From positions 496,001 to 560,000 of the forward strand of contig NW_026515473.1 in assembly GCF_014898815.1 (NCBI RefSeq): DNA of 64,000 nt. Direction: 5' to 3'. Made by a program: the position numbers and the translations under genes. The notes under the pieces were generated by a model. It saw nothing but the letters and a program-made list of their open reading frames with translations, searched no databases and was not told the DNA's origin. Each line of letters begins with the position of its first letter. The stretch's first letter is position 1. This DNA comes from Panonychus citri. Its lineage: Eukaryota; Arthropoda; Arachnida; Trombidiformes; Tetranychidae. Shown piece after piece: positions 26,001 through 38,865 of the stretch.

Positions 26001-27622
26001 TAGTAAATTATATTATATTTAATTCACTTGATTGTAATTGAATAATATTTGATAATATTATGTGTGTTTCCATCATCATGATTGTAATTACAATTGGTTA
26101 AGGTTAAATTGTTGCTCTTCAATTGATCATTATTGAGGGTCATTTACCAATCAGTTGTGTTTAGTTAATTTAAATTAAACACAATCAATGATAGAAATTA
26201 ACAAATGATTATCATTCATTTTTTTTCCTTCTTTTGTTCATCATCATGATTATTATATTATCTTCCTGTTAGTGTTTATCTTGGTGTTAATGGTCAAGTC
26301 TTGGTTTTGTTGTGACCAGTTGAGAATAACAATCAACTAATTGTTTGGATTATCAAGTAGAAAAGGAACATGTAAGCCACTTGATTACTTTCGCAATTTA
26401 GTTAATTGTCATTTGTTTTTACTTTTCGACCTTCATTAATTTTGGAAACTTTTTCCAATCAGTTATCTTTTTTTCTGTTATTATTTCTACTGGTCACTTA
26501 ACACTCGGACTTTGCTAAAGCGTCATCGTGATAGTGATTAGGTTAATTTGATTGATTCTAATATTTTGATTGTTGTTCTTGATTCGTGTTTTTGTTTAAT
26601 CAGTTGATTATTTTATTGTTTTCTTTCTGGAGAAATTGAAATGTCGCATAGAAATTTTATCAAGTCTTTTCTTAGTATTCCAATGATCGGTTATTAATTC
26701 AATCAACTAATCATTCAAAAATAAAACAAAGTTTGTTTTGATTGTTTACGTGATGATAAATTGGTTGTTTTATGATGATTTAAAGCTCAAATTTTCCCGG
26801 TTATTATGTGACAATTCAACAAGAAATTTAATTCCTGGGGGCATTTGGGCAGTGGAAGGGAAAGAAAATGCTTTCTTCCTTGTACTTTAGACTTTTTTTA
26901 AAATCGATTATTAAAAAAATGAATTCTCAAGCCAAACATTCAGTTTGAGGGGGAAATTGAGAGAATCCGTTGTAAGAAAATAAGGTGACAATTCAATTGA
27001 GTTTTCCATTCATCTTTTCTTGAAACTATTCAGTTTTGTTAAATGCTTTCATGAGAGGAGGTGGATGACTGTTTGTGTGAATGGTTTTCAGCTGAAAAAG
27101 TTAAACTTAAGCGATAGTTAAACAATTACAATGGCTTTAGATGTGTTCATGTAGATGATGATAATGTTGACGTGATGATGAGGATGATGACAGTCTTGGA
27201 AACAGCCATTGAGTTGTTAAGTGATTAAGATACCAATTTGTTGGTTGCGAAGGGACTGGAAAGAGAGAGACAAAGACAAAGACAAAGACAAGAGAGCGGG
27301 AGTTCACTTTTATGGTTCATGTTTGACTATTTAAGCCCCTTAAGGCATCACGTGGAGAATAATGACATTTTCGTGTAAACATTTTGAGTGTGTGGGATTC
27401 GTGGATCGTGAAGTGAGAGGTCCGTTTCATGATCGATAAATATTTATGAAGATATTTACATAGGTCTTTTTTTTTACAAAATATCGAATAGGCGGAAACA
27501 GTTTAGATGGAGAGTAATGAATAATAAAAAGATTTGGTTTTGTTCAACAGGCTGGTGTTTTACTCTATCCCAGCTTTTAACTAGAGTAAAACTGTCACCA
27601 GAAATTTGGGTGAGGATTAAAC
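23071..27622. other. non-coding AT-rich DNA
   Basis: No supported gene. Dominated by TAATTGT/ACAATTA, GATTGT and TTAATC words. The last 400 bp (27.2-27.6 kb), with a small (GACAAA)n run near 27270, is the downstream flank of Su(var)3-9. Confidence 0.5.
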
Positions 27623-29955
27623 TCAACAGAATAGATAAAATCGGCAATTGGTTGCTCCGCATTTACAGAGAATGCGGCTGGACGATGCCGAGGTGTTTAA
27701 ACGGGAGAATGTGGGTGTTTTTAATTCCCCTTCTCCATTGGGTAAAATGGGTTCGGCAGCTTCATCGGGGATATTTTCAATATCAGAATCATGATAAGAT
27801 TCGGTTGCAGAGTTTGATCCAGCATCTTCATCATCTGAATCATTCTTAATTGAAGAATTGGATGCTTCTGATCGAACCAAATTGATTGATAACATGTATT
27901 CAAATTTTTTCTTCTCTTCTGCTGATAAGTTTTTATTGTGTTTTAATTGATCTAAAAGTCGTTGTTTTGTACTTTGTTTAGAACCAACATCTAGATAATT
28001 GGAGACAAAAAAAAAGTAAACAAAAACAAAAACAATAACATTATTATTATTATTAGAGAAAAATTGATTCTATTGACAATAATAATCAGTAAATTACCTG
28101 ACATATGATAATCAAATGTTAATTCCTCTCCGGGTCGTATATTTCTCTTGGAGAAAAATGCTATCCTAGGAAGATTTGTATTATAATTATCAATCCATGC
28201 TGCATAAACAGCTAAATTGGGATCACACTGAAAGAGAAAAATTAATCATCTTTGTTAAAAAATTGATTGATTAATTGTGTAAAATTAGAAAACAATATGA
28301 AAGGCACAATATGGGAGGTGTATACATTAAGCGAAAGAAAAGTGGAAGAAAGAATAATCCAATTTAAACTCACCGAGTGATTTATAAAATGAGCTACGTT
28401 ACCATAATGAGAAGCATCTATTACATAAGCCCCTTCAGCTTCCGGATTGAAATCAAGATCAAAAAGATAATTCTTTCCTTCAACAGAATATGTTTTCTCT
28501 CGTTTTTCCGCCTCTTCAACTGTAATTATTTCTCCAACATACTCGGTGACAAATTGTCCTTTTGGAATAGTAGATAAAGCTCTAACCCCCCATCCACAAT
28601 CATTATCTGTTCTGAAAATAGATAATCTGTGCTGTAAAGAAAAAGAGAGAAGAAAATAATTGTTATTAATATTGTGCCTTGGAGAGAGAGAGATTGAAGT
28701 TTATCTTGGATATTTTGGTTCTTTTGAGATTGTGAGAGGGTAAAAAGTAAATATTTACCTTTCGACCTTTTTGAATAACTCGATTGGCACAATCTTTGGA
28801 ACATTTACATTTTTTATTGCATTCGAAGATCGGACGACGAGGTGGTAACCAAAGGCGACTATTCTTTGTGTATGCAAAAGTTGCATCATTATTTGCTGGG
28901 CAACATTTATCTTTGCTACTGTAACAATCATCGGTACATTCGCACCATAAGGGTGGATCTTCTTCCATAAATATTAAATTGGTATCAACTTGACACTTTG
29001 GTATGTAATTAAAGTTTGAAGGTGGACCTTCAAGATCAACAAGATTCTCAACATGAACCGGGACACCACATTCGCTAGTCTCTACTTTGGATAATTCTTT
29101 CTCCCATTTACGGATAGCATTAAGGGTATCCTTTCTTTTCTCGATAAAATTAGTTAAACCATTAAAATCACCAAATTCACGGGCAATTCCAAGCTTTTCA
29201 ATTAAAAATTCAACCAAAGTTGCATAATTTTTGGCTGTTATATTGTCTTCAAAACAATTTAGTAAAGGTCCACATAGATCACGGATCTTGTCTTTTAGAT
29301 TCTTGAAATGCGATTTGGTGTATCGATAATGAGATAATGGTGTATTGGTTAATTTGAGGATCACAGCTTCATCTGCAAACGATGAACTTATTATATTTTC
29401 AATTGTAGAACGGAATCGAATGAATGTATTATACTCAAGACATGAGCTTTTAGACGCTTTACGAGCCAAATGGAATTCTCGAAGTAGTAGAGTTGCACAA
29501 GTTAAATGTTCCAATGGTTCCCATGAATTGTAAATATCGTCCCAATCTTTCCATTTAATGAGATACAAGGGTTTTGAACTTGATAAATTCTTAGCATCCA
29601 AAATGGCTTCAACCTCCCAATGGTCGACTTTCTTCTTCTTCTTTTTACTGGCGCCATATTTAGCAGCAGAATTGTCTTCTTTTAACATGTCCCACATGAG
29701 TGGATCCACATGAATACCCTGTTGGAGGCATCGTTCCTTTAGGGTTGAAACCTCTTCAACGGCGAATATACTGAAACTGTTTTTCATTGCCTTCTTTTTC
29801 AGTATCTTTATCTCATCGAGGGTAAATTTCCGAGACAATTTGAGATCATATTTTTTCACAGGTTCAACTGGCTTGGGTTTAATAGGATCGCCTTCATCAT
29901 TGGAAATACAAGTTTCACTGGGATTATTTTCAACGGTTTCCAAACATGATTCCAT
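27623..29955 (-). CDS. Su(var)3-9: Su(var)3-9/SUV39H-type histone H3K9 methyltransferase
   Basis: Writes H3K9 di/trimethylation for heterochromatin. Exons 29955-28759, 28631-28374, 28227-28098 and 27990-27623 join in phase to 650 residues. A chromodomain lies at about residues 112-160 (DHWEVEAILD, PLYLIKWKDW, NSWEPLEHL). Next comes a Cys-rich pre-SET (CECTDDCYSS, CNKKCKCSKDCANRVIQKG) and SET with CGWGVRA, EYVGEI, the NHSCDPN cofactor/substrate motif and GEELTFDYHM. The chain ends with post-SET CKCGATNCRFYLF, whose three Cys should bind zinc. About 108 residues, rich in Asp, Glu and Ser, separate SET from post-SET, longer than in mammalian SUV39H1. In insects this gene shares its 5' exons with eIF2-gamma; no eIF2-gamma sequence appears here. 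The Ashwin-like gene diverges 1.27 kb upstream. Confidence 0.96.
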
Positions 29956-31225
29956 TTCTTTTTTTTTCTATAAAACACAAAAACACCGCTACTCAAACGT
30001 GTTGCTCTTCTCTAAACGATGATGGTTGCGGTTTAGATTATCACAATTTAGTTAAATTTTAAAAGAAAGAGCACAATTTTCCAGGCCCATTTGATTAGAG
30101 AAAAACATTTATTGTCAAAAATTGAAAAAAAAGAGCGAATATGAAAAAGTAAATATCGGCCCGAAAATACTGACAATTTGTTATTCTTGGATCCATATTC
30201 ACTTTACTCAATTGATTGACCAATGAAAAATATCGGATATCAAATGGTAAAGATTCGTATCCATTCGGCGAACGCCATCTATCGATAATTAATCGCCTTT
30301 AGAACAAAAAAATTTTCCCGCTCTTCTTAATTATCTCAATCAATTTCCTTACGTAATCGATTCTAATGACAACAATTAGTAATTATTTTTCACTTTTTCC
30401 ACTAAAATTAAATACAACAAATGTTCAATTGTAGAAATGATCTTCATATACTTACATTTAATCTCTCAATTGAGAAAAGTCACAATTTCCATCAATTGAA
30501 ACGAAACGAAAAAAAAATTCTCAAAATTTGTAAACAAGTTAATCTCAGAATCAGAATTTGAATTGTAAATTTTTTAATTATCATGGAAAAGGAATTAAGT
30601 TTACTAATTAAAACAAGGAAAATAAAACAAACATTGAAATAGATTTTGTTTTCCAGCCAATGGTTCTCGATGGTTAGAAACTTGGAGAAAATTGAGTGAA
30701 CAATCAAGTTAATTGAAACGTCGAATCTTGATCAAGGATAGTTAATCATGATTAGAATTGTTATTTTATCATCAATTAATTAATAACGATAATCATTTGA
30801 TAAAAGTTTCGCTTCCCTGTCAACAGATGGAATTGTTGGTTGAGAAAAGAAAACAAAGTTTCAGTTAATCATTGAGTCTTAATGTTTACATTGTTATCGT
30901 TTGTTAATTGGTAATGAGAGTCAACAAATTAACTCAATTATGATTAAATTGATTGTTAGTTACAATCGATTGTTTACTTAGAATTAATTTTGATTCCATT
31001 GTGATGTTTAAATGAGAGGGAATAACAATTATCTCTCATGTGCCTCAGATTTGTTGTTTTATCTTCAAATAACATTTTCTACATTTTCTTATTTGTTTAC
31101 ATTTTCCATTTAATTAATATGGTTCTGTCATTTCGTCGACAATATGATTATTTAACAATGTATCTTAATAATTAATCGATCAAATTGTTTACAGTTGTTA
31201 ACTTTTGTCACAATTTCTAATCACC
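29956..31225. promoter_or_regulatory. shared upstream region of Su(var)3-9 and Ashwin-like
   Basis: Divergent intergenic spacer of 1.27 kb holding the 5' ends of both genes. I could not define a core promoter element. The segment near 30.2-30.3 kb is less AT-rich than the rest and is the more likely promoter area of Su(var)3-9. Confidence 0.35.
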
Positions 31226-31656
31226 ATGGCAAAAGATTGTCGAGAAAGTGTCACTTGTGATGATGAAAGTCTCCATGAATTGTGTCATCCTGAAGATATG
31301 AGAAGATCAACTTTAATTTCCATTCTTAATGAGGTAAATTGTTAAATCTAACACAAGTTGATTAACTAATTTGGGCACAATATTGATTGACATTTTTGGT
31401 TTGTTTTAAGCGTCAACTGGATATCCCTAATTTGGAGGGAATGGATTATGTTCAGCTGATTGAATTGTACAATTCATTTGTTTTACCATTTCCACAAAGA
31501 ATACAAAATAAACGGAAAGCAATTAAAATGGAAACTGATCAATTATCTTCATCGTTCAAAAGGAAGGCTTTAATCAGCGATCATAATCATTTGAAAAGAA
31601 TGAGACATGAGGCTGATGAAATTAAAACAACCCAAATTGTTACGGAAAATGTTTAA
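31226..31656 (+). CDS. Ashwin-like protein (tRNA-ligase complex subunit family)
   Basis: Exons 31226-31333 and 31411-31656 join at a phase-0 GTAAAT/TTTTAAG intron of 77 nt and give 117 residues. The core LHELCHPEDMRRSTLISIL, then LDIPNLEGMDYVQLIELYN and FVLPFPQR resembles the N-terminal block of vertebrate Ashwin (C2orf49), which has LLHPE, a conserved leucine-rich helix and a PLPQR motif. The remainder is basic (NKRKAIKM, FKRKALI). In vertebrates Ashwin is a subunit of the tRNA-splicing ligase complex with RTCB. Residues 1-25 are acidic and not conserved. The gene is convergent with mitochondrial EF-Tu, with 191 bp between the stop codons. Assignment rests on remembered motif resemblance only. 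Confidence 0.62.
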
Positions 31657-31847
31657 GACTTTTATGATGTAAATATATATAATTAATTTAATCTACTAAT
31701 TAATTAGCATCAATATCTCATCGTACAAATTTTGTTGCAACACTTGAAATTCTGTTGGTGTTTTCATCATTAATGATAAAAGTGACAACAAATGAAAAGT
31801 TTATATTTTTAATGAAATTCTGACTAAAATTGATCGATAATCAATCC

Positions 31848-33636
31848 TTACGTTTTGCTCTCTAATTCTGTTGCTGCTTTTTCAATCATTTCGTTGTATT
31901 TGGCTCTAAATGCTTCCTTTTCTTTCATTGTTTTTCCTTTTCTAAATTTGGCCTTCTCCTCTTCGGTCATATTTGGTTTGAAATCGATTATAACTCCAGT
32001 TCCAAATGTAACTCCACCATCACGGAGTGTGAATCGTTGTCCTTTCTCAGTCATCATTTGCTTAATCAACTAATGTATGAGAAAAAAAATGAACGATTAT
32101 CCAATCAGTTGTCTTAATTGGAAGATTGAAAATGAATTATCGATGACAATGTTTTCTTACCCTCATGTGGACTTCAACATCTTCACCAGGCAGAGCCATT
32201 TCTTTGTTGAGGAAATTAAGCTGAGTCTGAATGTCAAATGTTCTTGAATACATTTGAGCAGAGAAAGAGGTCAAGAAGGGTTTATTTATACCTCCTTCCT
32301 CTTTCTTAAGCAGATACACTTTGGCGATCGGCTGATCGTGAGGCTCAATGGTTCCAATGGGAGCCACGGTCATACCTCTTCTGACCTCATCTTTTTTCAC
32401 TCCTTTCAATAAAATACCAATTGTGTCTCCAGCAATCGCCTCTGTAACAAAGAAATGTAAAGAAAAGATAAGTTTATATTCAATTCTAATAATCATCATT
32501 GATGGATCATATTCTAAGAATAAAAAAAAACTTCTTTTTTACCGTCTAAAGTTTTTCGGAACATTTCGATTCCATTAATTTTGGTTTTGACAGATTTACC
32601 GTAACCTGCTACTTCGATTTCTTGGCCTACTTTAAATTTACCACGTTCTAGTCTACCAGATACAACGGTTCCTCTACCAACGATTGAATAAATGTGTTCG
32701 ATTGCCAATAAGCCTGGTTTATCAATATCTCTCTTAGGTTCGGGTATATATTCATCTACAGTGTCTAACAATTTAATGACAGAATCTCGACCGATTTCTG
32801 GTTTAGCACTTTCCAAGGCACACAAAGCTGAACCTGCAATCACGGGTACATCAGATCCGTTATAACCAACATCGGTCATTACTTCTCGAACCTCCATTTC
32901 GGCCAGTTCTACCATTTCAGCGTCGGCAGCATCCACTTTATTCAAATATACGACCACATGCTCAATACCTGTGAAGATTTAGTCATCAATTAATAAATAA
33001 ATTCAATTGTTAGATGTTAGTAATTTACCAATTTGTCGAGCCAAAACAAGATGCTCTCTAGTTTGAGGCATTGGACCTTCTGTTGCAGCGACAACCAATA
33101 TTGCTCCATCCATTTGAGCTGCACCGGTGATCATGTTTTTAATGTAATCAGCGTGACCTGTAATTGAATTAGATGAATTAGAGATTAATGTATATTTTAT
33201 CAAAGTAAGAAAAAAATGATCCGATTATCTATTCGAACGTTACTTTACCTGGACAATCAGTGTGACCATAATGTCTTTTCTCAGTTGAATATTCTACATG
33301 AGCAGAGTTGATTGTGATACCTCGTTGTCTCTCTTCGGGTGCATTGTCAATATCATCGTAAGATTTAACTGTGGCTAATTTTTTCTCCGCCAAAATCTTT
33401 GTAATCGCAGCAGTGAGAGTTGTTTTACCATGATCGACATGTCCAATTGTACCAATATTTATGTGAGGCTTGTCTCGAGTAAACGTTTTCTTGCCTGTAC
33501 CACCAGGTCCTTTTTTAGGTACTTTTGGTTCGGTGGCATAAAGACGAGTAACGACTCTCAAAGAGTCTATTAAATTTCTATAGCTTCCAAGCGACAATAG
33601 CCTAGCATTTGAACAAATTTGAAAAGTGTGAAACAT
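31848..33636 (-). CDS. TUFM: mitochondrial translation elongation factor Tu
   Basis: Delivers aminoacyl-tRNA to the mitochondrial ribosome. Exons 33636-33249, 33157-33029, 32968-32543, 32441-32161 and 32069-31848 agree in phase and encode 481 residues. Residues 1-35 are Arg/Ser/Leu-rich with little acid, as expected of a matrix presequence. GTPase motifs are GHVDHGKT (about 65-72), RGITIN, DCPGH, NKVD and SAL. Domains 2 and 3 follow (GRGTVVSGRLERG, GMTVAP, RFTLRDGG). After the usual end of domain 3 the chain runs on for a Lys/Glu-rich tail (MTEEEKAKFRKGKTMKEKE and about 22 more), roughly 30 residues beyond human TUFM. The start is ATG 33636; a short acceptor-like CTAG inside the leader leaves open a further 5' exon. 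Confidence 0.96.
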
Positions 33637-34608
33637 AATGTAAAATAAACTAATCAATGGATAGAGAGAGAGAGAGAGAGAAAAAAAGTAAAATTGATCA
33701 AAATGCCAAAGGCAAAAACCTTTTTGACATCAGCACAAAGAAACAAGTCAGTACAAAATGGATTCCAAAACTGTAGAATTCACTAATAATCTGTAAAATC
33801 TACTCAAAAAAACTACAATTAGATAATAACGAAATTGTTAACAATTAAATGAAAAAAAAACTAAATCAAGGTAAACACATTTTCGGAAACATATGAAATT
33901 CTGAGGGAAAATTTAGTAATTGCATTCGGTAGGTTAACTGTTTTTCAACGAAAATGAATAAATTGATCAACGATTATTGATAAATTGTAATCAAAGATTC
34001 TGTGGTTTAATCGTAAGCATAAAATTGAGGTAATTTGGTAATTGAATGAATGAACAAGAAGAATTTGTAAAATAAGTTACAAATTTATTAAAAATTAACA
34101 GTCGGTCTTTTTGTTTTGTTTTTAAATTATTCCATCTTTTTAAATGTTTTTTGTTGTTGTATAATTGAAACGATTACCATGAGTGCTTTATGGTAGAGTC
34201 TTAGAAGTTTTCATCGAAAAAAATGTAAAATTAGAATCGATAGAAAAAAAGAAAGGATAGATTAGCGAAGAGAGAAAAAGTATAGTTAGAGAGAGAGAGA
34301 GAATAGGAAGAGAAAAGCATTTGATTTGATGATTTGTGTCTCTGTTTGTTCAATTTTTCTTTGTTGATAATTAACCTTAGTTTCATTTGATCACAGTTTG
34401 TTGTAGTTAACGAAGTTATTAATCATTTTTTGTTGAAGGTTCAATCGGTCGTAAGGTAATAAGAGAGAGAGAGAGTGATCTAAATGGGGAAACATAAAGA
34501 AAACAGAGATACTTTGTGTTTACAAATGTAGAAGAGAATAAATTGAAAAGAGTTAATCAACAGAAGACTGTTAAATGTTGGAGATGGAATAAAAAACAAA
34601 TGGAGAAA
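33637..34608. other. spacer between mt EF-Tu 5' end and MOSPD-like 3' end
   Basis: Holds the presumed EF-Tu promoter and the downstream flank of the MOSPD-like gene. There are small GA runs at 33661, 34287 and 34463. No coding exon is supported. Confidence 0.5.
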
Positions 34609-36116
34609 TCAGTAGAATTTACAGATTAGTGAGGTCAGTATGCCTAGAACGTAGGCAGCGACAAATTTTGGGGTTGTTGAGACGCTCAAGAAGGTTGGAA
34701 GTTTACTTTCACCCTCATTGGGTAAGCACAAAATGATACCACAGAAAACGGCGACAACAATATAGAAAGATGGAGGATAATTTTTTGATTCTGGTTTGGG
34801 CTTATTCTGTCCAGAAATTGTTGCACCTTGAGTATCACTTTTAGAGGTTGAAAGTTGCTTGTTGGTAATCGTTTTAACATGATCCTTGGATAGTTGAGTA
34901 CATGTTGATTTAATAAACTCTTCAGGTGTGTCAGTATAACCATAGAGTTGTTTTAGCCTGTATTCCTCGACTTCATCTTTTTCAGCCAAGAAGTGAACAG
35001 GTAAATCCCTTGAGCCCATTCCAGTGCATTCTTCTGATTGAACTTGGATTCTTAAAACGTCCTTTAAGCCAATATTTCTTGGCGAAGTGTCCAGAAGACG
35101 AATTGTTCTATATATATATTTAGAAACCAAAAAAATACCAAATAATGTTAGAATTAACAACAATTAATATGGGAAACAAAGACTATTCCAAAATATTACA
35201 GAGAAAAACAATAATAATATTGATCATGAGTCTACAAAGTAAAAATGTAAACAGCATATTATGTAATAACACTGTCTTGTTTCCTCAACTGTACAAGAAT
35301 ATTAATTCAATATCTGAACAGAAAAAAAAGATCAGAAAATATTTGCTTAATGAAAGTAAAATTGATGCGATTAATAAAAAAGATGGAATTGATTTGTAAA
35401 TGACAGAAAGTCAAAGGCAGTCACAACTGAAAATTTCGTTGCATCATTAAAGTTTCATCACCTTTAAGACAAGAGTTTGATGACTTGGTTAAGTTTATAA
35501 AGATAAAGTCATATGGTAAACAAAAACAATTTGAGAAGGAAAACAATCTCAGAAAAGGCGAGAAAATGGCGAAGGGAGAAAGAGAGAGAAAGGAGAAAGA
35601 AAGGAATAAAGAAAATACATACACATGAGAGGTACAGTTTGCACCAACTGTGCCTTTGGCTGGAGAAACCTCATATCTTCTTTGGACTGTAGATAAAACT
35701 GTAAGATGAGGAAAAAAAAGAAAATATTTACTATAGTAAAAGAGAAACAAGAAAGAAAAAAGAGAGAAAAAAGAGGGAGAGAGAGATAGAAAAGGAAAAA
35801 GATGATCTGACAAAAAAAGAAAAGGATACATACCCTGGTAATTAATTCGCCAATCATATGGATTAATTAATTTAATTTCTATTCTACAGGCTGAAGTATC
35901 ATTGGCATAAAAGCAGAGAAAATGAGGGAACACGAAAACAGGGAATCTGTCAAGATATTTAAGACGTTCTACATTTGTTTTGGAGAGAAGATCGAGAGCA
36001 GATGATTCGGTTAATTGTGATCGATGCCATGATAAATTTTGTTGTTGATCAGAATTATTCGCTGATGTTCCTGATGTTGTGATAACTGTTGCTGTTGAAG
36101 ATGTTGATTTAACCAT
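34609..36116 (-). CDS. MOSPD1/3-like MSP-domain membrane protein
   Basis: Exons 36116-35834, 35698-35623 and 35107-34609 join in phase (donors GTATGT and GTATGT) to 285 residues. A Ser/Thr/Gln-rich leader precedes a major-sperm-protein fold: FPVFVFPHFLCFYANDTS, then IKLINPYDWRINYQ, RRYEVSPAKGTVGANCTSHV, IRLLD and LKDVLRIQVQSEE. Two C-terminal hydrophobic segments (YIVVAVFCGIILCLP and FVAAYVLGILTSLI) near residues 230-285 predict ER-membrane anchoring. The layout of MSP domain plus two tail membrane spans matches MOSPD1/MOSPD3, ER contact-site proteins that bind FFAT/FFNT motifs, rather than VAP, which has one span and a coiled coil. The Ser/Thr leader makes it longer than vertebrate MOSPD1. 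Confidence 0.82.
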
Positions 36117-37913
36117 GATGAGAAAAGAAACGACATAATCTAAAAGCCTTACATGTTGAAAGAAGAAAAAAAAGAAGCAAAAGAGAAAACGACAGGAAAC
36201 TTAAATCGATTAAAGGTATCAATCTAAGCTAATGAATAATCATTAAAATTCGATACAATTCTGTAAACACGATCAACCTTGTGAACTATAAATAAATTAA
36301 CTTTAAAGAGCAAAAATGATAACAGAAAAGCAGAAAAAAAAATCACAGATCACAAGCAAAAAGAGAGTAAAAATGGAGAAAATGATTGAGGTCCAGAAGA
36401 GAAGATTCTTTTTTCCTTTGTATTCACTATCAGTTTCAAAGATACAATTTAATTTCTATACAATTATTTCAACTTTTACAAGTAAATAGACTAGTGTTTG
36501 TACGTGTAGAGTTTAAATTTATTTATAAAAAGAAATAATTAATTCACAAAATAATTAAGAAGCTCAAAGAGTAATTAGAAAATTGAAAGATTTTTGTTGT
36601 TTATCTTAAGAAAGAAAAATAGAAAAGAATCTACTTTTCTCTCTTTTTCTCTCTTTCTTTTTGTTTTTTCTTCTTTTTAAAGAATCGGCGCCATTTTCAA
36701 TTCTCTTTCATTTTCTATTCTTTCAAAACAAACATTTTCTTTTTCTCTATTTACATTTTTAATTAACTGTTCTCTTCTAATTACAATTTAACTTTTGTGT
36801 TAATCATTTTGGAATTAGTGTCAAATTGTTTTCTACTTCTTTGGTAATTTTTTTAATTCCATCAATTAAATGTGTCATTGGATCTTTGGGAAAACAACAA
36901 TCAAACAAAATCTTAGCTTGGTAAGTAAATTGATCAATTTATTTTAATTTATTTTGGTTAATTTATTTTTCTTCCAATTAATTTAATTATCTTTGTTTCT
37001 TTCTTCATATTAACAGTGATGGTAGATAATTAATTGATTCTCAATTCACTTTACTGGTTAGTTTGCAAGAGAAATTGTTTCTTTTGTGTTTGTGAGATTT
37101 TCACTCTTTGTGTTGGACTTTGTTTATAGAAAACTGATTAGTTGTTGATCAATTATCTTTAATCAGCTACAATTAGCTAATGTTGATTGTTTATCTATTA
37201 TGAAAAGAGATGAAAATCCTCTGATATCCATTTCTCTATACGATAAACATATTAACCCATTCTCAGCATATCTACATTAACCTTCAATCGGATTGACTCA
37301 ATTCTCTCCCTATTCAGATATAATCTAATTATCTATCAAGGTCGTTAAATTGAACTGAATTTCATCTGATTAAAGGACAAATTGAAACAAGAGTGTGTCA
37401 AGTTGAAAAATCAATCGTCACACGTGTTGATATTTACCAATCGTGTTTATTATCATCTCTAAGTTAGGAAAAGATAGTTATGTTTACATAAATATCATGA
37501 ACCATGTGCTCCCATTTGCTGAGTTTTGATCATTAATTTACCCTGGAAATTATGACAATCAATTGAATTGTAATTGAATTGAGTTCATTTGTTTCCTGGT
37601 TTTTGATGTTGATTACGTTGATTATCACAATCGACAATTTAAGACAATAAGGTTCATCAGACTGTTGGTGGAAAAACTTGAGCTTTTGTTTTCCATTTGA
37701 GATGAAAAATCAATTTTATTTTTCTCATTTCAGTCAATCCTTTTCAAGAGTTGCAGATATTTTCATTGATTAGTATCTTGTTACAGTGTCACGAATCTTG
37801 ATTATTTTCTTCAAATATCAACATCTAAATTAATTTTATTTACTTCCATATATCAATAGTAAAAATTGCTGATTCTGTCTTGGAGCTAATCAAAAGTGGA
37901 CAATCAACCAGTC
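36117..37913. promoter_or_regulatory. divergent spacer between MOSPD-like and UBE3D-like genes
   Basis: Non-coding 1.8 kb containing the 5' flanks of both genes. A pyrimidine-rich block at 36.63-36.76 kb could be promoter sequence. A possible 5' UTR intron for the plus-strand gene (donor-like GTAAGT at 36919, acceptor-like AACAG near 37016) is only suggestive. Confidence 0.3.
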
Positions 37914-38763
37914 ATGATTGTCATTCGTTTTTTGGAAAGTCTTGAACAATTAACTATCACTTACGTTGGTTTAATTGGACCAGTTGAACAAGATGATGTC
38001 CAAATTAACCAGAATTTGATTAGAATGGGACAACAGAAAATCAAAATCATTCCTGAAGATTCATTTCAACTGGACAGCGAATCATTAAGAATCAATTTAT
38101 CCAATTTATCTAATGGAACCTGGTCAGTTACCATGATGCTCGGGGCTAAATTATGTAATTTGTTTTCTTTTCTCATTTTCTTGATCATTTTCCGCTTTTT
38201 CTCTCTTTCTCATGGTTTATTTACTTTCAGGTAAACAAATTGAAAGCTCTAAATTAGAGGAATGGTGCCCACCTCCACTTGACGATTTACTTAATGATTG
38301 GGTTTTCTGTCATCAACATGAAGATAATCCGATGAGAATTGAAGAAATAAAACCCAAAGTGACATCATCTTCACTCGAGTCAATTAGCCAGATTACATTT
38401 CTATTGAGGAAACAATCAATGATGTCGACAGTTTTGTTTGAATCAGATAATAAGGATGACAATTTGGCGATACGGATAATTAATCCAAGGATATACATTG
38501 GTTTGCAAAATAATCTCACTAATTCAAGTGATGTCTATGAAATTAAACTTCAACAAGCTGCTGCTATTCAATACAAATTATTATCCAAAACTGATAATCT
38601 TAATGAGGTGAAAAATTTACGACATAGTTTCAAAGTTGATTGGTATATTGTCAATGGGAGTTTATTTCAACAGATCATTGAAACAATTCAACAAAATAAT
38701 TTGAACAAATTTTTTAATAATCAATTGATAGATGAAGATGGTTATCTTGATGCCTTCATTTAA
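37914..38763 (+). CDS. UBE3D-like protein (HECT_2 family), tentative
   Basis: Exons 37914-38154 and 38231-38763 join in phase 1 (TTAT, GTAATT … TTTCAG, GTAAAC) to 257 residues. In-frame TAA just upstream supports ATG 37914. The middle carries LEEWCPPPLDDLLNDWVFCH, which resembles the LPLPSENW…W.CH signature of UBE3D, an E2-binding single-protein ubiquitin ligase; the C-terminal half (PRIYIGLQNN, then LFQQIIETIQQNN, ending GYLDAFI) has a helix-then-strand ending like that family. Several Cys seen in vertebrate UBE3D are missing and the protein is shorter, so it may be a diverged relative or something else. Its 3' end lies 102 bp from that of Elp4, convergent. Confidence 0.5.
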
Positions 38764-38865
38764 ATTGTAATATTTTTGACCAACCACATATTATAATCAT
38801 TACAAAAAAAAATAATAATGTAAAGTTAAATAGTCCAATCTTATGTAATATTCAATTGAAAGTAA

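Noticed and set aside
35421..35833. Extension of MOSPD exon 1 as one long frame into Phe/Leu/Ser-rich sequence
   Set aside because: This is the intron (GTATGT donor at 35833), and the MSP domain resumes in another frame at 35698.
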